This document shows positions 53,965-63,173 of a DNA stretch of 64,000 nt, piece after piece; positions within the stretch are counted from its first letter, which is position 1, and each line of letters opens with the position of its first letter. The notes beneath the pieces were generated by a model. The model was not told where the DNA came from, made no database searches, and saw nothing but the letters and a program-made list of their open reading frames with translations. The translations under genes and the position numbers were made by a program. Origin of the DNA: Paraburkholderia metrosideri (lineage in GTDB: Bacteria > Pseudomonadota > Gammaproteobacteria > Burkholderiales > Burkholderiaceae); NCBI RefSeq assembly GCF_904848625.1, contig NZ_CAJHCP010000009.1, forward strand, positions 186,001-250,000, given 5' to 3'.

Positions 53965-54786
53965 TCACTGCTGGATCTTCTGCGATTCAACCACGAGGTC
54001 GAGCACATAAGCGGTGGACGGTCCATCCGCCGGCGCGTTCCTGACGGTGAAGCGCTTTACGCGCAGCACGTTGCGGATGCCCGGTGTATGCGTATAGCCC
54101 TCGATATCCTGATTCAGCGGCTGCCATGCGCCTGGCGTACCAGTCAGCAGGCCCTGCTCGTCGTAATGAATTTCGCGCACCTGCAGGCACTGCTTGTCGG
54201 GGATCAATGGATGATTGCACGGCACGGTTTGCGCGGCCACTTCAAGGAAGGTTGTTTCGCCGGGACCTCCAAAGCGCGTTTGAGCCGTCGCCATGCCGGT
54301 GAAGTTCAACGTGTCGCCGTTTGCGGCGACTAACTGAAGGTGCGGGGCATTGCCGCCGGCCAGCATACTGACGCCGAGATTGCCTTGCAGGCGCTGCGAG
54401 ATGGCACTGTCGAGCGCGGCCAGCGCAGGGTCGTGGCAGGCCATCATCGTGCTCACCATCGAGCCAACTTGCAGCTGGCCTTTCCTGATGGTGTAGCCGG
54501 CGCCCATGCTATTGCAACTGTTGATGACGTTCAGCCGGTCCGGGCTGAAATCGAGTTGCACAGGTTTGTCTTCGCGGACAAACAACGCGTCGATACGTTT
54601 GCCGTTACTGTCGGTCGCGTTAGTGAGTTGCCAGTGGTACTGGACGAGGCTGCTGCTTCCCGTGGCTGGCGCGGTGCTCGTCGGGGCGGCCGACGTCGTG
54701 GTCGTCGCAGGGGCCGGGCTTGTCGTTTCGGGTGCTTGCGCACAGGCGGCGAGAGCAAGCGGCAGCAAGAGCAGGCGGTATTTCAC
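53965..54786 (-). CDS. META + DUF4377 domain lipoprotein
   Basis: A 273-residue envelope lipoprotein. The signal peptide MKYRLLLLPLALAACAQAPE has lipobox LAAC. A Thr/Ser/Pro linker of about 30 residues follows. The META domain (HWQLTNATDSNGKRIDALFV ... NSCNSMGAGYTI ... MVSTMMACHDP) has the two conserved cysteines of the HslJ type. The C-terminal part (PGETTFLEVAAQTVPCNHP ... CLQVREIHYDE) fits DUF4377. META proteins of this type are linked to heat-shock or drug tolerance. Confidence 0.88.
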   Translation of the reverse strand: MKYRLLLLPLALAACAQAPETTSPAPATTTTSAAPTSTAPATGSSSLVQYHWQLTNATDSNGKRIDALFVREDKPVQLDFSPDRLNVINSCNSMGAGYTIRKGQLQVGSMVSTMMACHDPALAALDSAISQRLQGNLGVSMLAGGNAPHLQLVAANGDTLNFTGMATAQTRFGGPGETTFLEVAAQTVPCNHPLIPDKQCLQVREIHYDEQGLLTGTPGAWQPLNQDIEGYTHTPGIRNVLRVKRFTVRNAPADGPSTAYVLDLVVESQKIQQ

Positions 54787-55069
54787 GTCGTACCTCCATT
54801 GAATTGGCGGGTGTTCGAAGTGGCTCTTTGATGATGGGATGGATTGTATAGGACGTTGAATGACGGTTTGCCCGCTTGTCGCTGCGTTGTACAGATAGAG
54901 GACGTACAGAACCGGTCACAGCAGGCTCAAGTTTTATCCCCGATAAGCCGTAAACCAGCACGGAGACATATCGCTGGCGCTGACGGATCTCTCTCCCGGC
55001 AGCCTTCCTGCCCGTTACAAGATTCCAGTGTCCATGGGACGTCGACGGGGATCAATCTTTCCTGACATC
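54787..55069. other. Divergent promoter region, lipoprotein / chemoreceptor
   Basis: A 283-bp gap between divergent starts, without a gene. It should contain both promoters. No clear operator is seen. Confidence 0.4.
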
Positions 55070-56623
55070 ATGTTCAAGAACATTACGATTCGCGCCCGCC
55101 TTGCGTTGGCAATGAGCTTTCTGGGTTTACTGCTGATTATCGGCGGGGCAATGGGCATCGGCGGCGTGTTGATGAGTAACGACAACGTCAAGAGCCTTTA
55201 TTCGAACCAGCTTGGTTCGTCGGTCGCACTGGGTGACGCCAGCGTGGCGCTGGCGAGAACGCGTCTATGGCTGTTCCGTATTGCCATCGACCCGAGTGCT
55301 GCCACCGTTCCCCAATACGCTCAGAACGCCAGAGTGCTGCTCGATCGGTCGAAGAAAAGCTGGGCCGCTTATCGTGCGTTGCCATCCGCAGACGCCGACG
55401 AAGAACGCCAGGCCAACGAGGTCACGCAAAAACTCGAAAACCTCGTCACAGTGGGCCTCGATCCGATTTTTCAGGCGATCAGCAGTGGCGACGCGAACCG
55501 GATCAGGGAGACCGTGCTCAATGCATCGTCCGCGCAATATATCGACGTGACCGGCAGCATCGACGCGCTTCTGGCGAAACAGGCGAAAGTGGCGCGTGAA
55601 ACGTACCAGACTGCGCAGTTGCGTTTTCAGTGGTTCGTTGGCATTGCGCTGGCGGGAATCGCGTTCGCACTGGCCGCTGCTGCGCTCGCGTGGCGCTCGC
55701 TGCAACGCGCGATAGGTCGGCCGCTTCAGGAGGCGCTCACGCATTTCCAGGCAATCGCCGACGGCGATTTGACCACGCGGGTCGAAGTACGCTCGCAGGA
55801 CGAGATGGGCCAGTTGATGCGCGGATTGCACACCATGCAAGGCAAGCTGATCGAGACCATCAGTGTGGTGCGCGAGAACGCCGGCAACATCAATACGGCT
55901 GCGCAGGAGATTGCCGCTGGCAATACCGATCTGTCGCAGCGTACCGAGGAGCAGGCTGCATCGCTCGAGGAAACGGCTTCCAGCATGGAACAACTGACCG
56001 CGACCGTTCGCCAGAATGCGGACAATGCGAAGCAGGCGACGTTGCTTGCCGGTACCGCGTCAGAGACGGCGCAGCGGGGCGGCGACGTGGTCGGTCGAGT
56101 GGTCGGCACGATGAATGAAATTTCGGCAAGCTCCGCCAACATGGCAGAGATCATCAGCGTGATTGAAGGCATTGCGTTCCAAACCAATATTCTCGCGCTG
56201 AATGCGGCCGTCGAAGCCGCGCGCGCGGGCGAGCAGGGACGGGGCTTCGCGGTGGTGGCGTCGGAAGTGCGGGTACTGGCTCAACGTGTGGCGACGGCTG
56301 CGGGCGAAATTCGCGGGCTGATCGGCGAAGCGGTTGCGCGGGTCGATACGGGTTCGAAACTCGTCCAGGAGGCGGGCGGAACGATCGAAGAAATCGTCGG
56401 CGCGGTCAAACGGGTGAACGACATTCTGCAGGAAATCGCCTCGGCGTCAGAGGAGCAAAGCACGGGTATCGGCCAGGTCAACACCGCAGTCAACCAGATG
56501 GACCAGGTGACCCAGCAAAACGCGGCACTCGTCGAAGAAGCTTCGGCGGCCGCGCACTCGATGGCGAGTCAGGCCCAGGGGCTGCGTGATGTGGTATCCG
56601 TGTTTAAGGTCGGCTCCCGCTAA
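55070..56623 (+). CDS. Methyl-accepting chemotaxis protein (Tsr/Tar type)
   Basis: A 517-residue chemoreceptor. TM1 is at residues about 10-32 ([20 protein letters not shown]). A periplasmic four-helix-bundle ligand domain follows to about 186, then TM2 ([20 protein letters not shown]), a HAMP domain, and the cytoplasmic hairpin with the CheA/CheW tip [20 protein letters not shown] and [14 protein letters not shown]. It ends [10 protein letters not shown] without the NWETF-like CheR tether. The start ATG 55070 gives the family N-terminus [15 protein letters not shown] 55028 and 55034 are in frame but would add non-family residues. A terminator follows. Confidence 0.93.
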   Translation: MFKNITIRARLALAMSFLGLLLIIGGAMGIGGVLMSNDNVKSLYSNQLGSSVALGDASVALARTRLWLFRIAIDPSAATVPQYAQNARVLLDRSKKSWAAYRALPSADADEERQANEVTQKLENLVTVGLDPIFQAISSGDANRIRETVLNASSAQYIDVTGSIDALLAKQAKVARETYQTAQLRFQWFVGIALAGIAFALAAAALAWRSLQRAIGRPLQEALTHFQAIADGDLTTRVEVRSQDEMGQLMRGLHTMQGKLIETISVVRENAGNINTAAQEIAAGNTDLSQRTEEQAASLEETASSMEQLTATVRQNADNAKQATLLAGTASETAQRGGDVVGRVVGTMNEISASSANMAEIISVIEGIAFQTNILALNAAVEAARAGEQGRGFAVVASEVRVLAQRVATAAGEIRGLIGEAVARVDTGSKLVQEAGGTIEEIVGAVKRVNDILQEIASASEEQSTGIGQVNTAVNQMDQVTQQNAALVEEASAAAHSMASQAQGLRDVVSVFKVGSR

Positions 56624-56694
56624 CCTCGATCAGACGCTGTTCATGCGCTAATCACACCGCATTGTTTGCGGCGCGGGCCGGCTGTCATTTCCTT

Positions 56695-56729
56695 GCGCGA
56701 CCAGGCGAGCCCTGGCCGCGCTTTTTTTT
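56695..56729 (+). terminator. Rho-independent terminator after the chemoreceptor gene
   Basis: GCGCG-A-CCAGG (56695-56705) pairs with CCTGG-C-CGCGC (56711-56721) with one internal A/C mismatch, followed by eight T. This is the most canonical terminator in the window. Confidence 0.9.
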
Positions 56730-56868
56730 GTGTGACGGGTCTGCACGTGCGGACCTCGATATAGCGCAGCGCCGCAACCGTCTTGCCATGTTCACTGCAG
56801 CGTGCGAGCGGTTTCACTTAACATGCGCGTTCTCTTGATGACGTCCCCCCATGAGCCCAGAAAGGAAC

Positions 56869-57960
56869 ATGTTTAAATCCAGATTGCTGAAGGCGGCTTT
56901 CAGTCTATGCATCGCGGCGAGTGCCGGCATCGACGCTGCGTACGCAAGCGATGTCACGCAGCCGGCTGCACCGGAACAATCGGCTGACTTCGTTGCGCAC
57001 GACTTCCAGTTTTCCGATGGCACGGTATTGCCAGAGGTTCGAATTCACTACGTGACGATCGGTACGCCGCATCGCGATGCGCATGGCCGTATCGACAATG
57101 CGATATTGCTGATGCATGGCACGACCGCCAGCAGCCAGGAATTCCTGACGCCGCTAATGCGGCGCGAGCTATACGCGTCGGGCCAGCCGCTGGACGCGCA
57201 ACGCTATTTCATCGTGATCCCCGATGGCCTCGGCCGCGGCGGCTCCAGCAAGCCGAGCGATGGCTTGCGCACGCGTTTCCCGCGCTATGGCTATAGCGAT
57301 GTCGTGGAGGCTAACCACCAATTGCTGGTCGACGGGTTGCACGTGACGCATCTGCGGCTGGTGCTCGGCGTGTCGATGGGTGGCATGCAAACCTGGATGT
57401 GGGGCGAACGCTATCCGGACATGGCGGACGCGCTGATGCCCGTAGTGAGCCAGCCGATTGCCATTGCCGGGCGCAACTGGCTGTGGCGCCAGATGGTGAT
57501 CGGGGCGATCCGCAACGATCCCGACTGGCACAACGGCGACTACACGACTGAGCCGACCCAATGGCTTCGCGTGATGCCGATCTTCGCGGTGCTGACTGGC
57601 AACCCGGCTCGTCTGCAGGCGCAGGCGCCGGATCGCAGGACGGCGACCGATCTCTATGACAACCTGATCGAACAGGCTCGCAAGAGTGACGCTAACGACG
57701 TGCTGTACTGGTTCGATTCGTCCTATGACTACAATCCCACGGCGCAGTTGAACAAGATTCGCGCGCGCGTGCTGGCCGTCAACTTTAACGACGATCTGCT
57801 CAACGCCGTCGATCTGGGCGTGATGCAGCGTCTGATCCCAACCGTCGCGCGTGGACGGTTCGTCGAAGTGCCGGAAACAGAGCATTCATATGGGCATCAG
57901 ACGCAGACGCATCCGGAAGAGTGGAAGCAGTATGTGGGCGAATTACTAGCCGCACATTGA
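56869..57960 (+). CDS. Secreted alpha/beta hydrolase, MetX/homoserine acetyltransferase-like
   Basis: A 363-residue alpha/beta hydrolase related to homoserine O-acetyltransferases. An N-terminal signal peptide (MFKSRLLKAAFSLCIAASAG) is unusual for MetX and points to export. The nucleophile is Ser169 in LVLGVSMGGMQTW, the oxyanion segment is NAILLMHGTTASSQ, and the acid/His region ends VPETEHSYGHQTQTHPEEW. AAAGGA before ATG 56869 sets the start; ATG 56851 has no such site. An exported hydrolase of unknown substrate is more likely than a methionine-pathway enzyme. Confidence 0.9.
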   Translation: MFKSRLLKAAFSLCIAASAGIDAAYASDVTQPAAPEQSADFVAHDFQFSDGTVLPEVRIHYVTIGTPHRDAHGRIDNAILLMHGTTASSQEFLTPLMRRELYASGQPLDAQRYFIVIPDGLGRGGSSKPSDGLRTRFPRYGYSDVVEANHQLLVDGLHVTHLRLVLGVSMGGMQTWMWGERYPDMADALMPVVSQPIAIAGRNWLWRQMVIGAIRNDPDWHNGDYTTEPTQWLRVMPIFAVLTGNPARLQAQAPDRRTATDLYDNLIEQARKSDANDVLYWFDSSYDYNPTAQLNKIRARVLAVNFNDDLLNAVDLGVMQRLIPTVARGRFVEVPETEHSYGHQTQTHPEEWKQYVGELLAAH

Positions 57961-57987
57961 GCTAATACCATTGCACTGAGGTATGCG

Positions 57988-58009
57988 GCGCCCGGATTAA
58001 ATCGGGCGC
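57988..58009. terminator. Hairpin between convergent genes
   Basis: GCGCCCG (57988-57994) pairs perfectly with CGGGCGC (58003-58009) around GATTAAAT. It lies between the MetX-like gene and the secretin gene, which converge. No long U-run. Confidence 0.5.
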
Positions 58010-58017
58010 TGCAACGG

Positions 58018-60111
58018 TTACTGCGCATTGTTATCGACCTTATGCTCGATATGCGTCAGGTCGAACACGTTCGCCGCGCCATCTCGCGGATTCCTATTTT
58101 CTTCTGGCGGCGGAACGGGAAGTGTGTTGTCCTTTTCCGTCCAGTTGTCGGTTTTATAGTCGAGTGATTTACCGCGGATATATCCGTATCTGTCCGATGA
58201 GATAGTCTTCAACGTGGCCGCGTCTTTGACGATCACCGGTCGCAAAAAGACCAGTAGGTTCGTCTTTTCTCTGCTCTTCGTTTCATTCCTGAATAAATAT
58301 CCCAACAACGGTATCTTCGAGACCCAAGGTAACCGGCTATTCGTGTTGGTATAGGAGTCGCTTATCAACCCACCCAGCACCACGATTTGCCCATCGTCGG
58401 CGAGGATCGTGGACTGCAGTGAGCGCTTGTTAATACTGGATCCACCAGCGTTGTCGGCCGATCCGCTTATGACGCTCGAGTCTTCCTGGTAGAGCTGTAA
58501 TTTGATCGTTCCGCCCTGATTGATCTGCGGCTTCACATCCAGCATGATCCCGACGTCCTGGCGATCATAAGTATTGAATGCGGAGGCAGACGAAGAACTC
58601 GTACTGGCGGTTGAATACGTGCCGGTTTCAATTGGAATGTTGGTTCCAACCAGTATTCGAGCTTCGTGGTTGTCGAGTGTAACCAGACTCGGTGTGGACA
58701 AAATGTTGACGTCGGAATTTGTCTGTAAGGCCTGAAACAGACCTTTGGTGCCCAGAATATTTCCAAAGCCCGCGACTATGCCGACATTGGTCGTCGATTC
58801 GGCAAGGGTCGCGAGGCCCGCGGTGGTCAGCCATTGAATACCGAACTGCCCGGTTTTATCGGACGACACTTCCATGATCAGCGATTCGATGTAGACCTGA
58901 ACCTTGCGTTGATCTAGGCGGGCAATCACCGTGCTGAGATTCCTGAATACGGGTTCCGAAGCGGTAATGATCAATGAATTGGTCGAAACGTCGGCTACGA
59001 CTTCGCCGCTCGCTTTATCCCCTTCTTCGTCGCCGGAGCTAGATGCAGTGTTTCCTGTGGCGTTGCCTGTCAGAGGTGAAGCTGCTGCGGATGCGGTCGA
59101 TGAAGTGCTTGTGCTGCTCGATGTTCCGCCGCTGGAACTGGGTAACGGAGGCAGTGAGCCGTCGCTATCCGAAAGCCTGGACGAACTTTGACCGTTGCCT
59201 TTGGTTTGTGTACTGCTGTCTTTCGAATCTGCCGAGGTTGACAACCCCAATATCTTGCGGAGAGTCTTTGCCAGGTCGGCAGCGTCGGCATTTCGCAGGG
59301 AAACAATATGAATATTCCCGGGCGTTCGAGCCGGTGTATCGAGTTTGATAACGAGCGCTTCTGCCTCATTCAAACGGGCCGGCTCACTCGAGCGAAGCAC
59401 GATCGAATTGGTACGGGGATCCGCTGTCACGGTGACTTTCTGCGTCGCATCCGATTCGCCAATCGCGCCGATGTCGAGCAGCTTCTGAAGCTGGGGAACA
59501 AGAGCGGCGGCATCGGCGAAGTTGAGTTGTACCACGTCGAGATGGGGTTCCGATGCGGCGTCGATACCGGCGATAACCGCTGCGATTCGCTTGATATTGT
59601 CGGCATAGTCGGTGACCACAATCGTGTTATTGCCTGGATATGCGTTGACGGTATTGTTGGGCGAGATTAATGGACGCAGAATCGGTACCACGCTGTTAAC
59701 AGATTCTCTGCGCAAATGAAACACTTGCGTGACGATCTGATCGCCTCTGGCAATGGGTTCATTGCCCACATACGTTGACACGCCTTGTAGCTTTGCGTCA
59801 GCTTCCGGCACAATCTTGATCACTCCGTGATCTTGTAATAACGAAAAACCCTGCATTCGCAATGCCGATTGCAGCGTCTTGATGGCCACCTCTTCAGTTA
59901 CGGGGTTTTCAGAAGTCAGATTAAGGTAGCCCTTTACTCTGGGGTCGACGATGATGGTTTTACCCGTGGCGGCTCCGATTGCGTGTGCGACCTGCGTGAT
60001 ATCCGTATTCGCGAAATTCATTGTGACGGAGGCCATTGACAATCGCGAGTAAAGCAAAAGCGACGCACACACGAAGGTGGAAAATGCTCGATGGAAAGAT
60101 AGCCGTGTCAT
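58018..60111 (-). CDS. gspD: Type II secretion system secretin GspD
   Basis: A 697-residue outer-membrane secretin. A signal sequence (about residues 1-27) is followed by N0-N3 ring domains; N0 begins VTMNFANTDITQVAHAIGAA. Between N2 and N3 there is a Ser/Thr/Gly-rich insert of about 70 residues. The secretin core has VPPxLxxxxN-like elements such as VNILSTPSLVTLDNHEARIL and LPWVSKIPLLGYLFRNETKS, and an S-domain-like tail. No other gsp gene (E, F, G-N) is adjacent, although in Burkholderia gspD usually begins gspDEF. There is no clear ribosome-binding site before ATG 60111 in an A/T-rich leader. Competence- or pilus-type secretin (PilQ) is less likely on size and tail. Confidence 0.92.
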   Translation of the reverse strand: MTRLSFHRAFSTFVCASLLLYSRLSMASVTMNFANTDITQVAHAIGAATGKTIIVDPRVKGYLNLTSENPVTEEVAIKTLQSALRMQGFSLLQDHGVIKIVPEADAKLQGVSTYVGNEPIARGDQIVTQVFHLRRESVNSVVPILRPLISPNNTVNAYPGNNTIVVTDYADNIKRIAAVIAGIDAASEPHLDVVQLNFADAAALVPQLQKLLDIGAIGESDATQKVTVTADPRTNSIVLRSSEPARLNEAEALVIKLDTPARTPGNIHIVSLRNADAADLAKTLRKILGLSTSADSKDSSTQTKGNGQSSSRLSDSDGSLPPLPSSSGGTSSSTSTSSTASAAASPLTGNATGNTASSSGDEEGDKASGEVVADVSTNSLIITASEPVFRNLSTVIARLDQRKVQVYIESLIMEVSSDKTGQFGIQWLTTAGLATLAESTTNVGIVAGFGNILGTKGLFQALQTNSDVNILSTPSLVTLDNHEARILVGTNIPIETGTYSTASTSSSSASAFNTYDRQDVGIMLDVKPQINQGGTIKLQLYQEDSSVISGSADNAGGSSINKRSLQSTILADDGQIVVLGGLISDSYTNTNSRLPWVSKIPLLGYLFRNETKSREKTNLLVFLRPVIVKDAATLKTISSDRYGYIRGKSLDYKTDNWTEKDNTLPVPPPEENRNPRDGAANVFDLTHIEHKVDNNAQ

Positions 60112-60456
60112 TTAATTTAATTGCCGCATAGCCGATTATTTTCCACTGAATTCAAGGTATGATTTTGGCGATATTTTATTTATCGGATTGCACAAGCGCA
60201 GGTGATGCGGGAAATTTTTCAATGATTTGATAATGCAATATCAACGCATATAGATTAAAATATATACGCGTTTGTGAGACGGAAGGCCAGATTATATATA
60301 TACCGTTTCGGTAGTGCGAAAGATTACATTCGATTTTCTAACCGAAACTTTTGAAAATATCTTGTTAACTGTCAGTACGCTGCAGGGCAACTATCCGGGC
60401 GCGTTGGGCTTGCGCGACAATCTCCGCGCGGAGCCGAAAGTCCTGTTTGCGCAAAT
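60112..60456. other. A/T-rich intergenic region
   Basis: The section from about 60120 to 60370 is strikingly A/T-rich (runs such as TATATAGATTAAAATATATA) in an otherwise G/C-rich window. It separates the secretin gene from the LexA-box-controlled gene and should contain the secretin promoter. No gene is seen. Confidence 0.6.
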
Positions 60457-60476
60457 TACTGTATGGATGTACAGTA
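60457..60476 (+). promoter_or_regulatory. LexA (SOS) box
   Basis: TACTG-TATGGATGTA-CAGTA matches the classical LexA operator TACTG-N10-CAGTA at all ten defined outer positions, and equally CTGT-N8-ACAG. It lies 55 bp before ATG 60531, the right place to repress that gene's promoter. Confidence 0.82.
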
Positions 60477-60530
60477 TCTCGTACGAGAGGTTGGAACACC
60501 GAACCCGCACTTTTTCTGGAGTGCCATTTG

Positions 60531-60815
60531 ATGGACATGCGTGTGCGAAAGCCTGTCAGTCACCCGATGCCGGAGACAGCGGCGTTCGTTGCCGGAATGA
60601 AATTGGCGTTTGGCGAGCAGGAGATTAACGAGGCCATGCGTCGTGCAGAAGCCGGCGAGCCGACGTTTTACGCATGCGAAAACGGGTACTCGGTGGGCAC
60701 TGCGGCGCCGGCCGCAACGGGTGCCTGGCGCGCCGACCGCTCGGTGCGCGACCGGCATTACTGCGACGGCTGCGACGGTTCGTGCATCGGTACGGCAAGG
60801 TCATGTCGTCCATAG
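60531..60815 (+). CDS. Hypothetical protein, probably SOS-induced (94 aa)
   Basis: Begins MDMRVRKPVSHPMPETAAFV and continues AGMKLAFGEQEINEAMRRAE. The C-terminal third is Cys-rich and ends with CDGCDGSC and two more cysteine-containing residues, suggesting a small metal site. TGGAG lies about ten bases before ATG 60531. A canonical LexA box stands 55 bp upstream, so induction by DNA damage is expected. Similar proteins exist as conserved hypotheticals in Burkholderiales; no function is known to me. Confidence 0.75.
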   Translation: MDMRVRKPVSHPMPETAAFVAGMKLAFGEQEINEAMRRAEAGEPTFYACENGYSVGTAAPAATGAWRADRSVRDRHYCDGCDGSCIGTARSCRP

Positions 60816-60854
60816 ACGCAAACGGATAACCTCGAACAGATAGACGGAGGGGAG

Positions 60855-61178
60855 ATGCTTCGATTTTTGGGCGCCGGGGTATTCCTGCTGACCATTGCAT
60901 CATCGGTGTTGGCGGGGGAGCGCTACGTGGAAATATGGAATCCGCCTGAGGCTCGCATGGGTGCCCCCGCGGCCACCAAGTGCGCACCGAAGACTCACGG
61001 TGCGACCGTCTCCAGCCGCAATGCGGGGAAGGTTGTGCCGCGGCGCGTAGCCGATCCGGTGTCCCGATCGGTCTCGGGCAAACGGGCACCTGTCGTTGTA
61101 GCGAAGAAGCCATCCGTTCCACCGTCTGTCTATATTCCGAGGGTGATTACGCCGGAAGGGAACGTGCTTCGTGTGTAG
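60855..61178 (+). CDS. Small secreted hypothetical protein (107 aa)
   Basis: A signal peptide (MLRFLGAGVFLLTIASSVLA) is cut near LAG-ERY. The mature part is basic and Pro/Val-rich (RAPVVVAKKPSVPPSVYIPR) with a single Cys. GGAGGGGAG precedes ATG 60855. It is 39 bp behind the LexA-controlled gene on the same strand, so it may be in the same SOS transcript. Family not recognised. Confidence 0.7.
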   Translation: MLRFLGAGVFLLTIASSVLAGERYVEIWNPPEARMGAPAATKCAPKTHGATVSSRNAGKVVPRRVADPVSRSVSGKRAPVVVAKKPSVPPSVYIPRVITPEGNVLRV

Positions 61179-61330
61179 ACCGGCAACGAGTCGGTTCGGT
61201 TGGTTGCGGGCTTCGCTTAACAGGTTGCAGCAGGGCAGGTTGAACCCGATACTGGAACTCGTGAAGCCGGCGTTTCACCGCATTAAAAGTAGCTGAAGCA
61301 GTTCAATGCAGCTCAACGCAGAGACAGAAA

Positions 61331-61531
61331 GTGGAGTCGGAGAACTACAAGGGATATTCCGTTTGGGGCCATGCCATCCTGCAGGACGGCGGATATGCTG
61401 CTGGCGGAACCATCATGCGCGCGGGCAAGCTTATCGAAGGTTCAGGCGTACTCGGTACCTATGAGTCCGACGAAGAAGCAAGAATAGCCGGGTTCGACTG
61501 GTGTCGGGCGTGGGTCGATAGTCACGGCTGA
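61331..61531 (+). CDS. Small hypothetical protein (66 aa)
   Basis: Starts at GTG 61331 with ESENYKGYSVWGHAILQDGG and ends FDWCRAWVDSHG. The composition is protein-like; small proteins with the pattern YKGYxxxGHAxxxxxG are frequent conserved hypotheticals in Burkholderia. The upstream GAGACAGAAA is a weak ribosome-binding site. Function is unknown. It could belong to the small-gene row that starts at 60531. Confidence 0.65.
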   Translation: MESENYKGYSVWGHAILQDGGYAAGGTIMRAGKLIEGSGVLGTYESDEEARIAGFDWCRAWVDSHG

Positions 61532-61717
61532 CAGCGACGGCAGGTTGATGGGTGCAGCAAACAGCCAGGTGAAACGGATTGCCAACCGGCAAATCAACCG
61601 CTGGGGTGAATGCCTGCAAACTCACACCATCTTCGACGGCCGCATGCCCGCGATCGATGCGCGTTGTTCCAGATAGCCGTGTGCAAACCGCCTCCGCGCT
61701 GCGAGATCACCCCCCGC

Positions 61718-62125
61718 TTATGCGTGCAAAGACAAGCCTTTCACCGCCTTGTCCACGGCTTTTTTGGGCCCATGCAGCGCGAGGCCCACGAGGTCGAGAT
61801 TCGCTGCATCGCCAGCGCGAAACACTTCGCGATTCGCGGCGTCGTGTCCAGTCGAAAACATCGCATGCACGTACGGCACCATCTTGAGTTCGCGCGTTAG
61901 CGCTTGCCGATGCGCAGATTGCAGGCCGGGCAGATCGGCGGCAAATACCAGCATGGGTTGGCCAAGCATCCGGCCGTATTGATGATTGGCCGCGTCCTCA
62001 TAAGGCTCGCCCAATGCTTCGGGTATCGCAGCCGCGACGCCTGTCGCGAGAAACGCGACCACATTGAGTTTTTGCCAGACCGCGAGATCGTCCCGCACGA
62101 TCAGGGCCACTTTGGTATCGAACAT
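61718..62125 (-). CDS. DUF2000 family protein
   Basis: A 135-residue protein beginning MFDTKVALIVRDDLAVWQKL. The pattern TKxAIVxRxDLxxWQKLNVxAFL, then GEPYxDAxxxxYxxMxxQPxLVF, is DUF2000. It is cytosolic and has a PTH2-like fold in known members. GAGGAGC precedes the ATG. It lies 44 bp beyond the stop of the AraC regulator gene in the direction of transcription, forming a likely two-gene operon with it. Confidence 0.9.
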   Translation of the reverse strand: MFDTKVALIVRDDLAVWQKLNVVAFLATGVAAAIPEALGEPYEDAANHQYGRMLGQPMLVFAADLPGLQSAHRQALTRELKMVPYVHAMFSTGHDAANREVFRAGDAANLDLVGLALHGPKKAVDKAVKGLSLHA

Positions 62126-62169
62126 GATTGCTCCTCGTTGAGCCGCTCATGATCGACGAATCGAACCGA

Positions 62170-63027
62170 TCAGTCTGGAACGTTTGTGCACATGCGCCGG
62201 TAGGCCGCCGGTGTCATCCGGTAGGCACGGCGAAACCAGCGGCCAAGATGGCTCTGATCGGCAAATCCGACCTCCGCGGCGACTTGCGCGGGCGTGCGGC
62301 CGATTGCCAGCAGTCTGCGCGCCGCGCGCAGGCGCAAACGCACCAGATACGCATGTGGCGACGTGCCGAACGTGCGCTGGAACAGGCGGGTCAGCCGAAA
62401 CCGGTCGATGCCGGCCATATCGGCAAGCTCGTCGAGCCCCATGTTGCCGTCCATCTGCTCGTGCAGCAGGTCGCGCACGCGGGCGATGGCCGGCGGCGCG
62501 GCAAGCTCGCTCGCCAACGGCGGATTGCGTAACTGGCCACCGAGTTGCGTCAGCAGACGGTCGAGCGTCTGGTCGCGCGCGAGCCTGCCTTCGTCATCGT
62601 AGATGGCTAAAAACGCCTGCCGGATTGCATCGACCAGGCTGCGGTCGTCGACGAGCGTGTGGCCGAAGGCCGCTTCGACGCCGCCCAGCCCCGCTATGTT
62701 GAGCCGACGCGCCGCCCGCTCGACCCACGCTGGCGGCAGATACAGCATCGCGTAAGTGAAGCCGTTCGCGTCGGGTGCGTGACCGTCGTGCAACGCGCCG
62801 GGCTCGATCAGGATCGCGCGGCCCGGGACGCTCGTGTGCAGCGACCGGTGACACTGGAAGCGCTGCACTCCCTGCTCTGTGTAGCCGATCAGCATGTCGT
62901 CGTGATCGTGTGGATCGTATGCGTGGCCGCTGAAATGCGCGCGCAGGCTTTCGATACCGGTCTCCGGATCGCGCCGCGCGACCAGCCAGTTGTCTGGCTG
63001 GTCGTCGCCTGTCGTCGCACTTGCCAT
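62170..63027 (-). CDS. AraC-family regulator with cupin sensor domain
   Basis: A 285-residue regulator. The N-terminal cupin carries HAYDPHDHDDMLIGYTEQGV, with His residues that may bind metal or ligand. The C-terminal HTH pair is MGLDELADMAGIDRFRLTRL and AAEVGFADQSHLGRWFRRAY, ending RMTPAAYRR. GAGGAG ten bases before ATG 63027 favours this start over ATG 63051. It lies just upstream of the DUF2000 gene on the same strand and probably regulates it and itself, which is common for AraC-DUF2000 neighbours. Confidence 0.92.
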   Translation of the reverse strand: MASATTGDDQPDNWLVARRDPETGIESLRAHFSGHAYDPHDHDDMLIGYTEQGVQRFQCHRSLHTSVPGRAILIEPGALHDGHAPDANGFTYAMLYLPPAWVERAARRLNIAGLGGVEAAFGHTLVDDRSLVDAIRQAFLAIYDDEGRLARDQTLDRLLTQLGGQLRNPPLASELAAPPAIARVRDLLHEQMDGNMGLDELADMAGIDRFRLTRLFQRTFGTSPHAYLVRLRLRAARRLLAIGRTPAQVAAEVGFADQSHLGRWFRRAYRMTPAAYRRMCTNVPD

Positions 63028-63173
63028 AGCTGCTTTGCTCCTCGTCATCACTCAGCGTAACCGGGCAACAGTGTACGTCAGCGGTTGACTGATGATCCGC
63101 GAGGAGGTCGGTCGCATTCGAGACGAAGGCTTGTCGAATGAGATCGCAGGCCACTCCACGTTACCGCGCTCCG

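Noticed and set aside
60314-60628. Plus-strand open frame covering the LexA box
   Set aside because: It would place a canonical operator inside a coding region. The frame at 60531 has better composition and fits the operator position.
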